Of a stretch of DNA of 64,000 nucleotides, positions 17,217 to 24,919 are shown in pieces; positions within the stretch are counted from its first letter, which is position 1, and every line of letters starts with the position of its first letter. The position numbers and the translations under genes are program-made. Under the pieces are notes generated by a model. The model was given only the letters and a program-made list of their open reading frames with translations, had not been told where the DNA came from and made no database searches. Source of the stretch: an uncultured Lachnospiraceae bacterium (GTDB lineage: Bacteria > Bacillota > Clostridia > Lachnospirales > Lachnospiraceae); assembly GCA_900546325.1 (NCBI GenBank), contig URCR01000002.1, forward strand, positions 1 through 64,000, written 5' to 3'.

Positions 17217-17371
17217 TTCTTCCACTCCTTCCATAATTTTGGCACTACATCCATCAATAAATAAACAGATGACAAAATAAGCAGAATGGTGGAATAAATA
17301 TCCCTATCAGATGCAACAAAGGATACCACTGCAAATAATAAAAATAGTTCCCTAAATTTTACTCTTTTCAT
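17207..17371 (-). CDS. small membrane protein
   Basis: 54 aa, ATG at 17371. Two hydrophobic segments (ELFLLFAVVSFVA and STILLILSSVYLLMDVV) around a short charged turn, C-terminal KLWKEWKKCR. Function unknown; it is coupled to the ribbon-helix-helix gene, whose ATG lies inside its last codons. Confidence 0.5.
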   Translation of the reverse strand: MKRVKFRELFLLFAVVSFVASDRDIYSTILLILSSVYLLMDVVPKLWKEWKKCR

Positions 17372-17407
17372 TTCTTCTCAGATGAGCTATAATTTTATTA
17401 AAGGGTT

Positions 17408-17421
17408 GGGGCTTTCGCCCC
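17408..17421. terminator. GC hairpin after toxin-like peptide gene
   Basis: GGGGC-TTTC-GCCCC stem loop just downstream (minus strand) of the 38-aa peptide gene, followed on that strand by a short T-rich stretch. A probable terminator or RNA-stabilising end. Confidence 0.5.
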
Positions 17422-17426
17422 ACTCC

Positions 17427-17543
17427 CTATTTGAGAGCTTCAATAAGATTTGCAATCCCAGTTAAAAACGTCCCAAGCGCAATTAACAATTCGATTATCA
17501 ATCTTGTTAAGCTCTCTTTTTTCTTGCGCTTCTTTTTGCTCAT
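17427..17543 (-). CDS. holin-like / type I toxin-like peptide
   Basis: 38 aa: MSKKKRKKKESLTR, one membrane helix (LIIELLIALGTFLTGIANLI), EALK end. GGTGGTGAGAAGCTG precedes ATG. A Lys-rich head followed by one helix and a strong hairpin after the gene recalls small holin-like toxins of Firmicute prophages; related 42-aa peptides occur at 30155 and 61794. Confidence 0.5.
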   Translation of the reverse strand: MSKKKRKKKESLTRLIIELLIALGTFLTGIANLIEALK

Positions 17544-17634
17544 CAGCTTCTCACCACCTTCCTTACAATTATATTATACTATATGGTTTACCATATGTCA
17601 ATACTTTTTCAGGAAAGTTTTTAATAATTTTTAA

Positions 17635-17706
17635 TGGATACTATCGGAATCGAACCGATGACTTACCAGTTATGAGCTGGTGTTTCTGCCCCTGAATTAA
17701 GTATCC
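17635..17706 (-). tRNA. tRNA with CAU anticodon (elongator-type Met or Ile2)
   Basis: 72 nt. Fully paired acceptor GGATACT/AGTATCC, D stem with U11:A24, anticodon arm ACCAG-CTCATAA-CTGGT, T arm ATCGG TTCGATT CCGAT, A73. The 1-72 G:C pair and lack of the three-G:C stem show it is not an initiator. It could read AUG internally, or AUA if modified to lysidine. Confidence 0.88.
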
Positions 17707-17795
17707 ATAACGTGAGAAGAGGCAACCTTTCTCTCGGTCGCCTCAGGTAAGAGTTAAAATTTGCGAAGTAGTTACTTTGCAGCAATAACATATTA

Positions 17796-18278
17796 CTACT
17801 TTTCTTTGGGACATTGTGGGACATTTTCAAAATTTTCGAAAAATCTTTGAATCCTTTTCTTTACATTCTCATCCGTGTACTTTACTTTCCGCTTCGGGAA
17901 TATTCTATTCATGTATTCCGCTACTTGTATGTATGTCATATCGTCTATAAAATACATCCTAAACATTATTCTGAGTTCACTTTTGGGAATACTCTCAATG
18001 TACTCTTCTGCTTCTGTCATCAGCTCCAACAGTTCTTCTTCCTTTTCTTCCAATTTCCTTTTATATCTTTTCAAGTACGTTTTCTTTTTAGCTTCTTCCG
18101 GAAATGGATAACCTGTAATCTTAATGCTTCCATACGTTCCGTCTGGTCGTGTCCCTTTTACAGAATCAGACACTACTGTTATATTTTCTATTTCTTTTTC
18201 AAGAGTTCTTATTCTCCTCTTTATATCTTTTATTTCTTCTCTCATTGCCGTGTATTCAACTAATATTGCCTTGTCCAA
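17796..18278 (-). CDS. sigma-70 region-4-like phage regulator
   Basis: 160 aa. Coiled-coil N-terminus (EEIKDIKRRIRTLEKEIENI) and a C-terminal HTH resembling sigma region 4 (IMFRMYFIDDMTYIQVAEYMNRIFPK). ArpU/DUF1492-like proteins at this spot commonly control late transcription. TTG start, 7 nt after AAAGGGG. It lies just upstream of the tRNA cluster and late operon. Confidence 0.65.
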   Translation of the reverse strand: MDKAILVEYTAMREEIKDIKRRIRTLEKEIENITVVSDSVKGTRPDGTYGSIKITGYPFPEEAKKKTYLKRYKRKLEEKEEELLELMTEAEEYIESIPKSELRIMFRMYFIDDMTYIQVAEYMNRIFPKRKVKYTDENVKKRIQRFFENFENVPQCPKEK

Positions 18279-18336
18279 TGTTTAGCCCCTTTCTTGTCAA
18301 ATACTCCGCGACACTTAACTCTTTATACTCTCCTCT

Positions 18337-18522
18337 TCATCCGCGCCGCCTGAATCTTTCTTTTGTCGCCCGATCTTGGATCTCTATGCTTTTGATCCGG
18401 AATCCGGCGATTCCTGCTGCCTGCTCCAACACATCCAATACCTGTCTGACATGCTTTGGGATATGATCTGCATGCGCAATTGCTCTATCTGCTGTTGGAT
18501 CTTTATATCCTTCTTTATTCAC
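18337..18522 (-). CDS. small conserved phage protein
   Basis: 61 aa, GTG start after AAAGGAGAGAAAAA. Begins MNKEGYKDPTADRAIAHAD, with VRQVLDVLEQAAGIAGFRI. Short proteins starting NKEGYxDPTA are frequent next to ArpU-like regulators in Clostridia prophages. Function unknown. Confidence 0.6.
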   Translation of the reverse strand: MNKEGYKDPTADRAIAHADHIPKHVRQVLDVLEQAAGIAGFRIKSIEIQDRATKERFRRRG

Positions 18523-18553
18523 TTTTTCTCTCCTTTACTGCTGCCTCCTCGGA

Positions 18554-18562
18554 TGTTATAAT
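18554..18562 (+). promoter_or_regulatory. extended -10 promoter for the plus-strand gene at 18601
   Basis: TGTTATAAT (TGn plus TATAAT) 39 nt before the ATG of a plus-strand gene inside a minus-strand operon. The -35 is weak, as is usual with an extended -10. Confidence 0.5.
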
Positions 18563-18600
18563 TGGTATATCAATTCTTTTTATCTTAAGGAGACATTTCT

Positions 18601-18783
18601 ATGTGTGATTATCAAAAATATGAATCTTATGAAACATTTCTTTTGTACCAGGAATTTCTTTCCATTCCGGACAATCCTTTTTCTTTTCAGATGCCGGAAG
18701 GAATGGTAATGACTACTGATATGATACATACATTCCTTCAGGCCGCTTATAATGCAAAAGGTGTGTCTATTTTGGATTCTTGA
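18601..18783 (+). CDS. small hypothetical protein transcribed against the operon
   Basis: 60 aa, starts MCDYQKYESYETFLLYQEFL. It has its own extended -10 and a good SD (AAGGAG 7 nt before ATG). It converges on and overlaps the DUF551 gene by 17 nt. Acidic/aromatic, with no recognised domain. The independent signals support a real gene. Confidence 0.6.
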   Translation: MCDYQKYESYETFLLYQEFLSIPDNPFSFQMPEGMVMTTDMIHTFLQAAYNAKGVSILDS

Positions 18784-19318
18784 TATATGGTTCTGACTTT
18801 AATCTCCATGCTGTCACGACATCGTATATTTTCCCTTTGTTTGTTCCAAATTCTTTGTCACAAATATTTTCTGAATTCTCGTCATCGTAAAACATCCATT
18901 CTCTTTCGCTGTTTAAATATCCGTAATATACATTATATTCTTCTTCATGGCGTGTTTTTTCTTCCTCCGGAACCCAATCTGAATCATAATCCGCAATCCA
19001 TTCTGATGAGTGTACTGTAACTTCTACTATTTCCCCAGATTCCGGCAGCTTCTCTTCTACCGGAATCCAGTCATTGTCTTTCTTTCCGTCCTCGTATCCC
19101 CTCATGTACTGTTGTCTCCTGCTGCATTCTTTGCAGTTTGGGATTTCATCCATGTGAGATCTGATGATTTCACTGCATTCTTCGTATGCGCTTATAAATG
19201 ATTGCGCTGTATCATTTGCAATTTCGTCTAACTTGTCACACGGTTTCTCCACCATCATTCTCCCGGCAAATTTAATTTTTTCATTTATCTCTTCTAAAAT
19301 CTTCTCTAGTACATTCAT
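18767..19318 (-). CDS. DUF551-containing protein
   Basis: 183 aa. N-terminal helical part with CKECSRRQQYMRGYEDGKKD, then DUF551 signature DWIPVEEKLPESGEIVEVTV and YNVYYGYLNSEREWMFYDD, VTAWRLKSEPY. Common small-phage accessory family of unknown role. ATG after GGAGGAAAGAAAAGC. Confidence 0.75.
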   Translation of the reverse strand: MNVLEKILEEINEKIKFAGRMMVEKPCDKLDEIANDTAQSFISAYEECSEIIRSHMDEIPNCKECSRRQQYMRGYEDGKKDNDWIPVEEKLPESGEIVEVTVHSSEWIADYDSDWVPEEEKTRHEEEYNVYYGYLNSEREWMFYDDENSENICDKEFGTNKGKIYDVVTAWRLKSEPYIKNPK

Positions 19319-19611
19319 GCTTTTCTTTCCTCCGTCATCTCTTTATACGGTATTTTCCTATAATCATTTACTTTAATACCGAGTGCCACATAACCTTCTG
19401 CTAGACCAAAAAAATTATCATTTAAGATATATGTAATCTCTGCAAATATCGTTCTTCCAGAATATTTTATGTTGTCCCATTCTCTAAGAAAGATATTATC
19501 ACCAACCTGAAAATTTCTATCGTTCTTCCGGATTTCAAATTGTTTGCTCCCATTTAAAACTGCTTCAAAATATTTAGGGTATATTTTCAGTTCATGTAGT
19601 TGTTTTTCCAT
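19315..19611 (-). CDS. DUF3850 / ASCH-type RNA-binding-like protein
   Basis: 98 aa from ATG 19611 (GGAGGTGGAGTGAT precedes). MEKQLHELKIYPKYFEAVLNG, FEIRKNDRNFQVGDNIFLREW, YVALGIK: the DUF3850 layout (PUA/ASCH fold). Overlaps its neighbours by 3-4 nt. Confidence 0.78.
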   Translation of the reverse strand: MEKQLHELKIYPKYFEAVLNGSKQFEIRKNDRNFQVGDNIFLREWDNIKYSGRTIFAEITYILNDNFFGLAEGYVALGIKVNDYRKIPYKEMTEERKA

Positions 19612-19612
19612 A

Positions 19613-19849
19613 TCACTCCACCTCCAACAGCTCAAAACATTCTTCTAGCGTCCCTTTTGTAATTTCCAACCACGAACCGTCATCTGCCGAATCAAGATGA
19701 ACATGATCTTTTCCACCAATCAGCATATATCCACTTTCATCAGGCTCGTAAATTTTTCCCTCTTCGACTACAACAGTTTCGTTCTCAACCAAAAATCCGT
19801 CATCATCGTATGTATCTACACAAAAAGACTTCTTGCATTTATACTTCAT
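19613..19849 (-). CDS. small conserved phage protein
   Basis: 78 aa, MKYKCKKSFCVDTYDDDGF ... DDGSWLEITKGTLEECFELLEVE. ATG overlaps the YopX stop (ATGA). A homologue, apparently frameshifted, lies in prophage B at 57054-57306. Function unknown. Confidence 0.65.
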   Translation of the reverse strand: MKYKCKKSFCVDTYDDDGFLVENETVVVEEGKIYEPDESGYMLIGGKDHVHLDSADDGSWLEITKGTLEECFELLEVE

Positions 19850-20253
19850 CACTCCACCTCCAACAAATCTGGATTATCAAAAATATTTCCAACAACCTCA
19901 AAATCTGATTTTATATAATTATCTAAATGCATCGAAAGATAATGCTCTGCAAAAACCTTAAAGCAGCCGTCTTCGAATTTAATTACATTTCTCAAAAACT
20001 CTTTTGATGGTTCTTCGAATGTGTTTACAATATCATTCTCCCAAATCTTCTTATCGTTCTTGTCAGTCCGTCCGGTGTGCTGGCAGAGTGTATCGGGGTC
20101 AATTTCAATCCATTCATCCTCTCTTTCATCATATCCGATGCCTTCGGTTAATATTGGAAGAATATAATGATGTTTTCTGCAAAATACATAATATCCTTCC
20201 ACCCATTCATCATTATCTTTTCCTTTTGCTTTAAAAAGGATTTCTCTATTCAT
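19849..20253 (-). CDS. YopX family protein
   Basis: 134 aa. Begins MNREILFKAKGKDNDEWVEGY, contains QHTGRTDKNDKKIWENDIV and VVGNIFDNPDLL, the diagnostic YopX pattern. A widespread phage accessory protein of unknown biochemical role. Confidence 0.9.
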   Translation of the reverse strand: MNREILFKAKGKDNDEWVEGYYVFCRKHHYILPILTEGIGYDEREDEWIEIDPDTLCQHTGRTDKNDKKIWENDIVNTFEEPSKEFLRNVIKFEDGCFKVFAEHYLSMHLDNYIKSDFEVVGNIFDNPDLLEVE

Positions 20254-20572
20254 CTTCTTCGCTCCAATCTAATTTCTGTCCGCAATCCCAACAATAACTT
20301 GTGTTCTGTCTTTCGTTCATCATTTCAGTTAAAAGACAATTACCGCAAGCAGGACAAGTGTAATATTTGATTTTCCTAATCAAACCATCCTGTATTCCAT
20401 TTTCTCTAGGTTTCTTCGCTATCTGCTTTTCCAGTGCTTCGATTATAGTTTGTCGTTCTTTTATTTGCTCATCAGTCTTTTCTTTTAATCCCAAAAACTC
20501 TGGTATTTTTTTTATGATAGTGATTTGAATTTTCATAAGTGCTATCGCTTCTCTAACTTTCTTCTCATCCAT
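20246..20572 (-). CDS. zinc-ribbon protein
   Basis: 108 aa. Helical N-terminus, C-terminal zinc ribbon CPACGNCLL ... CWDCGQKLDW. ATG after AGAGGG, at the end of the methyltransferase gene. Overlaps YopX by 8 nt. Function unknown. Confidence 0.65.
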   Translation of the reverse strand: MDEKKVREAIALMKIQITIIKKIPEFLGLKEKTDEQIKERQTIIEALEKQIAKKPRENGIQDGLIRKIKYYTCPACGNCLLTEMMNERQNTSYCWDCGQKLDWSEEDE

Positions 20573-20576
20573 TTTC

Positions 20577-21131
20577 TTATACCCTTTCTCTCACAAACTG
20601 CCCGCATCTTGCCTTCCCACCTTTGCAGGTACCGCCATTTAAGCCATGCCACATACAATCATAGCAACTTAGTTCCTTTTTCATAAAAACGAGCCAGTGT
20701 GTCTTTGCTCTTTTATTTCCTAATATTGGCTTTTCATTAAACAGTTTTAATATTTCAGACAACTTAATCTGCTCTTCATTCCACTTAAAAATCAATGTTC
20801 CTTCTGGCTTCAACACTCTCATGCATTCCGAAAAACCTTGTTTTAAATCCTCCCTCCAGTTTTCGCTTAATTTTCCATATTTCTTGGCCAACCATGATTT
20901 TTCTCCGACTCTTAATAAATGTGGAGGATCAAAAACAACCATGCTAAATGCATTGTCACCAAATGGGATTTTTCTAAAATCAGCAATTATGTCCGGTTTA
21001 ACTTCTAATTTTCTTCCATCACAAAGAATTTCTTCTATTTGTCGGCAATCCATAAACAGCACATCTGGATTATCTTTGTTAAAGTAAAACATCTTGCTCC
21101 CACAACAAACATCTAAAATCGGCTTATACAT
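20577..21131 (-). CDS. class I SAM-dependent methyltransferase
   Basis: 184 aa from ATG 21131 (AAAGGTGG precedes). MYKPILDVCCGSKMFYF is the SAM-binding motif I; FDPPHLL is a DPPH/DPPY-like catalytic motif; CMRVLKPEGTLIFKWNE follows. Probably DNA or base methylation. The C-terminal ~35 aa, a Cys-rich LNGGTCKGGKARCGQF segment, is shared almost exactly with the next upstream gene and seems to be an appended zinc module. Confidence 0.78.
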   Translation of the reverse strand: MYKPILDVCCGSKMFYFNKDNPDVLFMDCRQIEEILCDGRKLEVKPDIIADFRKIPFGDNAFSMVVFDPPHLLRVGEKSWLAKKYGKLSENWREDLKQGFSECMRVLKPEGTLIFKWNEEQIKLSEILKLFNEKPILGNKRAKTHWLVFMKKELSCYDCMWHGLNGGTCKGGKARCGQFVRERV

Positions 21132-21168
21132 TCTTCTGCCACCTTTCTTCCTCATCCTCTCCATTTTC

Positions 21169-21441
21169 CTATACCCTTTCTCTAACAAATTGCCCGCATC
21201 TTGCCTTCCCGCCTTTGCAGGTACCGCCATTTAACTGCTGCCATCTGCAATCTGTACACTCCTCACAGATCTCTTTGCATTTGTTGTGGTGGTTTAAGAT
21301 GGCGCATACATATTTTCCCATCTTGCAGCCTGCGCATTCGTCTCCCAAGGCTTCTTCGCTTAGCCGATCTGGATACTTGCAGAGATTATCGCAGATATGT
21401 TCCATCATTCTCGTTGTGATTCTGTCCATTCTTGTTTCCAT
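21169..21441 (-). CDS. Cys-rich small protein sharing the methyltransferase C-terminal module
   Basis: 90 aa from ATG 21441 after AAGGAG. Cys pairs CAGCKMGKYVC and CEECTDCRW, then the same terminal LNGGTCKGGKARCGQF module as the methyltransferase. Typical phage zinc-binding accessory protein. Confidence 0.6.
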   Translation of the reverse strand: METRMDRITTRMMEHICDNLCKYPDRLSEEALGDECAGCKMGKYVCAILNHHNKCKEICEECTDCRWQQLNGGTCKGGKARCGQFVRERV

Positions 21442-21457
21442 TTTCTGCTCCTTACTT

Positions 21458-22054
21458 TTATATGACTTCAATCCTTTCTCCTATCAGTTCTTCTAGCTTC
21501 TGCTGTATTTCTTCTACAGTCATTTTCTTCAGTTCTTTTTTCTCCCAGATAAGTTCCAAATTTTCATCTTTTAACAAATATTTAAACGTTGTGCCTGATT
21601 TTATCTTGTAAATTTTCTGTATATCCAGTCTCTTTTCGTTTTCGTTTGTTAATTCATCCGTATACATATTCAGATCGTTGTATCCGTCTTCCCCAATCAA
21701 TTCATTGCCTATGACGATTCTTCGCTTAATCATTTTTTCTCTGTATTCCACTACCATGCCACTTTCTAAGTCTGCCTTTGTAAATTCTTTTTTCATGTAA
21801 TCACTCCATTCTAAGATTTTATATCCGTGTTCTTTGTAAAAAGCACAATCCGAAAACGTTCCATACCCTGTGTAGCATGTTTCTTCGCAATATTTTTCAT
21901 AGTATGTGCGTTCCGAATATCTACAACCATGCCTCCACTTCATCCCGTGCTCATGCATCTTTCTGCAAAAATCTTTTGCTTCTTCTTGGTTTTTACAGTG
22001 TACTGCAATTTTATTGTCTATGGCTTCGAAATTTTCCCAATTAAATTTCTTCAT
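21458..22054 (-). CDS. hypothetical phage protein
   Basis: 198 aa from ATG 22054 (MKKFNWENFEAIDNKIAVHC). N-terminal part EEAKDFCRKMHEHGMKW is frequent in Clostridia phage proteins; the C-terminal part has a DLESGMVVEYREKM strand-rich region. No known domain; function unknown. Confidence 0.6.
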   Translation of the reverse strand: MKKFNWENFEAIDNKIAVHCKNQEEAKDFCRKMHEHGMKWRHGCRYSERTYYEKYCEETCYTGYGTFSDCAFYKEHGYKILEWSDYMKKEFTKADLESGMVVEYREKMIKRRIVIGNELIGEDGYNDLNMYTDELTNENEKRLDIQKIYKIKSGTTFKYLLKDENLELIWEKKELKKMTVEEIQQKLEELIGERIEVI

Positions 22055-22136
22055 TTTTCCCGCTTCCTCTCCGTAGCTTCTTGTCGACTTCTGCTCGGAA
22101 AGAGCCACACGACTCTTCCCACCAGTCTGACTCTTC

Positions 22137-22413
22137 TCATTTCCTGTCTGCCATTATTTTTCGGATACCTTCTACAATCTGTTCCGCTTTCATTTCTATT
22201 TTCATTTCCATTTTCTTTTCTAAGTACTTATCTATTTCATCTTCACTCATTTTGGATAATTGCATTGCTTCTTGCATCTCTTCTTCAGCCCTTTCTTTTC
22301 CTATAGTTTCTTCCAGCATTTTCCTCAGTTCTACCGTGATTACTTTATAATCTGCTAAGGTCTCACATAAGTCTCCTTTGATTTCTAATAATCCTTTTTT
22401 CTGTTTTAATCAT
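22137..22413 (-). pseudogene. small phage protein, apparently frameshifted at A6
   Basis: ATG at 22413 after GAAGGAG starts MIKTEK; then the frame of the conserved remainder (GLLEIKGDLCETLADYK ... KMEMKIEMKAEQIVEG) is reached only if one A of the A6 run (plus-strand T6 about 22395-22400) is skipped. The downstream frame alone has no SD-linked start. It resembles a common ~90-aa family that begins M-I-K-T-E. Either a disrupted gene, a sequencing length error or +1 frameshifting. Confidence 0.55.
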
Positions 22414-22576
22414 TTTTCTTTCTCCTTCTTGATTCAAATTTTGTACAGTTTTCTGCATCACATTCTCTTCTGTGACCGGTTTTCTCCAGATAGTCGCAGA
22501 AGACTGTTGATTGCAACTTTGCACTGTATTTACATTTTGCGCAGCGTTTCTTATGCGGTGGTATATCAAGCCTCAC
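22406..22576 (-). CDS. small Cys-rich protein
   Basis: 56 aa, GTG start 7 nt after AAGGAG. VRLDIPPHKKRCAKCKYSAKL, FCDYLEKTGHRRECDAENC: CX2C plus two more Cys, a zinc-ribbon-like protein frequent in Clostridia phages. Overlaps both neighbours. Confidence 0.6.
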   Translation of the reverse strand: MRLDIPPHKKRCAKCKYSAKLQSTVFCDYLEKTGHRRECDAENCTKFESRRRKKND

Positions 22577-22760
22577 TGTTGATCTCCTTTATTGTCTTAT
22601 TGATAAATTTAGTTATGACCTTTTCTATCTCTTCCTGGGCTTTTATTTCCTCCGCAGAGAGAGCAAAGTCCATTCTTGCCCGCATCAGGTGCATTAGTAC
22701 CAGCCTCTGCCAGGGCTTTCCTTTTTCCAGGATCTTCTTTACTGCTTTCTCTCGTTTCAT
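22566..22760 (-). CDS. small helical hypothetical protein
   Basis: 64 aa, ATG after AAGGAGTCAAA. MKREKAVKKILEKGKPWQRLV, then HLMRARMDFALSAEEIKA. Charged helices; function unknown. Confidence 0.5.
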   Translation of the reverse strand: MKREKAVKKILEKGKPWQRLVLMHLMRARMDFALSAEEIKAQEEIEKVITKFINKTIKEINSEA

Positions 22761-22839
22761 TTTGACTCCTTTCCGAGGGGCGATCCGCCCCTCCTCCGAT
22801 AGGTTGACGAGTTACTGTGTGATATATTAAATCCTTAGA

Positions 22840-23268
22840 TCATAAGGCTTCGTCAAGAAAAGTAAATCCATCTGTCCACTTTTCTTCTTTGGGTTCCGGG
22901 GTGTTATCCACATCTCCGGTTAAGTTGTCCTCCTGAAATTTTGCTCTAAACTCCTCGCGGGTATGATCATGCTCATAAACCTGCTGCGCGAGTTTCCTCA
23001 AAATCAGATCGTTTTCTTTGTTGTTATGTACCGCCTCCGGTCCGGCGGTGTGATGCCGCACTCAGAGGTATACTTTTAATCCAGTTTCTTCGCTGTTTTG
23101 CCGGTCCGCCCCCGGAAATACATGGTGCTCCTGCACGCAAGCATGTTTTCCGTAATTTCCGGATATGCAGCACAGATAACATGTTCCATCTTTCTTGTGC
23201 ATGATAGATTTTGTCTTCTTTTTGGCCTTTTTCCTTTTTCCCGGCTTCGGGAACATCATTTCCGACAC
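22840..23268 (-). pseudogene. HNHc-type nuclease interrupted by in-frame TGA
   Basis: One reading frame of 143 codons, GTG start 7 nt after GGAGG. N-terminal CYLCCISGNYGKHACVQEHHVF with the HNH His pair, then GLKVYL, a TGA at 23064-23062, then VRHHTAGPEAVHNNKENDL and a helical end. Homologues have LC--HH here, so TGA stands at a Cys codon. It may be a nonsense mutation, or a read-through/selenocysteine codon; a 6-bp hairpin ACCGCC/GGCGGT begins 12 nt after the TGA. Confidence 0.6.
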
Positions 23269-24170
23269 TTTCCAACCTCCTTTAGATGCTCGATCAGGGC
23301 GGTGGTATTACTTTTTCCGTCTGCAAAATGCTTTGTGTCCGGTTTTAATAGATACTTTTCCGTCTGTACCTCGCCTTTCCATTGCCAACTTGTGTAAGGA
23401 TACTCTTTTACGATTATCGCAGATCCATCCGGCAGATCGTATCGGTAGAACGTTTCTTCGGTGTAGGTGTTTCTGCACCATACCCTCCACTCTCGGTAAT
23501 CGTTTAAAAACGCTTCCCGCTCTTCTTTATTCTTCAAAACCGGGAATACTTCTTTGTATTCCGCTTCGATTATTTCTTCTTTCGATTCTTCCTGACGTTC
23601 TTCTTTGACAGTTATTTGTGGCTCCCGGAAAGGTTCTTCGATTACCCCTTCTGTCACTTCCGGATAATCATGGATTTCCATCTGCCCTTGGATCTCTTCT
23701 TGCATTGGATTTTCAATGCTTTCCTCTGTTTTCCGCAGCTCTCTGATTTCCCTTACTGTCATATCTTTTGTTACCTGCTGCCTGATGTCCTCTTCAAGAT
23801 AAAGCATTTCTTGTAACTGGCTCTTTCCAAACTGCTGATACTCCTCTTTTAGGTAGGGACTTTCCCCATTTTGGCTAAACAATTCGTTCATTTTCATCCA
23901 CCGACTGGCGGTGCTGCGGTGCAGTCCATATTCTTGATCGGCAAACTCCCAGATATCTTTGTATCCGTCCGCTTTGTATTCTTCTGTCCTTTGGATTTTG
24001 CGAAGATAATATCCGACCTCTACAAAAGACTCTTTAATCTTTGTGATCCCGTCCCGGATTCCGGCTTTTGTCTCCTCGTAGGTCATGTTTGCGTACCAGT
24101 TGCTTAACTGTCCGGTCTGTGCCTGCTGCCGGCTCTTGCTGTTTAATGTGTCTAGTACATTAAATCCCAT
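23256..24170 (-). CDS. ParB-like / DUF3102-like DNA-binding protein
   Basis: 304 aa. N-terminal helical region ITKIKESFVEVGYYLRKIQ, a HTH FADQEYGLHRSTASRWMKM, and a C-terminal Glu-rich linker and small domain. Its ATG follows GAGGGAGATA and touches the ParA stop, so it is the likely DNA-binding partner of ParA. The partition role is inferred from position. Confidence 0.6.
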   Translation of the reverse strand: MGFNVLDTLNSKSRQQAQTGQLSNWYANMTYEETKAGIRDGITKIKESFVEVGYYLRKIQRTEEYKADGYKDIWEFADQEYGLHRSTASRWMKMNELFSQNGESPYLKEEYQQFGKSQLQEMLYLEEDIRQQVTKDMTVREIRELRKTEESIENPMQEEIQGQMEIHDYPEVTEGVIEEPFREPQITVKEERQEESKEEIIEAEYKEVFPVLKNKEEREAFLNDYREWRVWCRNTYTEETFYRYDLPDGSAIIVKEYPYTSWQWKGEVQTEKYLLKPDTKHFADGKSNTTALIEHLKEVGKCRK

Positions 24171-24919
24171 TATCTCTCCCTCCTTAGATACTCCTCTACA
24201 AACTTTTTATAATCCTGGGTGGCGCCGCACCGTGAAGAGTACTGTGTTACCGGCACTTGGCAAAGTGTAGCGTCCTTTGCCTGCCGGGAATGCCGTATTT
24301 TTATGCTAAAGATTCGTTTGCCATATTCTTTTCGCAGCCATTCCTCGGCTTGCAGCGCTGCCTCGGTCTTTTCAAAATCCGTGATCAGGATTCCGGTGAG
24401 ATTGGCTTTCCGGTTGATCTCTGTGATGTTTTGGATCTGATTCATCATTTCCATCATTCCATCTAAGGAGTAGTTGTCCAGATTAATCGGGATCACAATC
24501 TCGTCTGATGCGATCAGCGCGTTGATCACGTTCATTCCAATGTCCGGCGGATTGTCTATAATGCAGCGCTCGTATCCCATCAGCTCGAATAATGCCTTTT
24601 GATATCGGTCGTGCTGTGCTACGTTGCCGAGTAACACTTCTTTTTCTGCTTGCTCCATATAAATGTTGCATGGGATGATGTCTATGCAAGGATTATCAGT
24701 GTGTAGGATGTTTCCCTGCGCTTTTCCGGTCAAGAGCATAACGGAGCTGCCGATCATGCGCTCTGGGGTGTATCTTTTAAATGCCTGGGATAGATTTCCC
24801 TGCTTGTCGTTGTCAATTCCAAGTACCCTCTCTTTTCTGGAGAGGAGTTCGATCATGGCCACACTGGTCGTTGTTTTTCCAGTGCCGCCTTTTAAATTTA
24901 CGATGCTCGTTATTTTCAT
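24170..24919 (-). CDS. ParA/Soj-type partition ATPase
   Basis: 249 aa. Deviant Walker A KGGTGKTTT at residues 11-19, GIDNDKQGNLSQAF (Walker A'), CIIDNPPDIG (Walker B), DEIVIPINLDNYSLDG. Active partition of low-copy replicons in plasmids and phage-plasmids; unusual in an ordinary integrative prophage. ATG after GGAGGAG. Confidence 0.88.
   Translation of the reverse strand: MKITSIVNLKGGTGKTTTSVAMIELLSRKERVLGIDNDKQGNLSQAFKRYTPERMIGSSVMLLTGKAQGNILHTDNPCIDIIPCNIYMEQAEKEVLLGNVAQHDRYQKALFELMGYERCIIDNPPDIGMNVINALIASDEIVIPINLDNYSLDGMMEMMNQIQNITEINRKANLTGILITDFEKTEAALQAEEWLRKEYGKRIFSIKIRHSRQAKDATLCQVPVTQYSSRCGATQDYKKFVEEYLRRER

Noticed and set aside
23024..23275. 83-aa ORF overlapping the HNH nuclease
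   Set aside because: Different frame from the HNH motifs; shadow.
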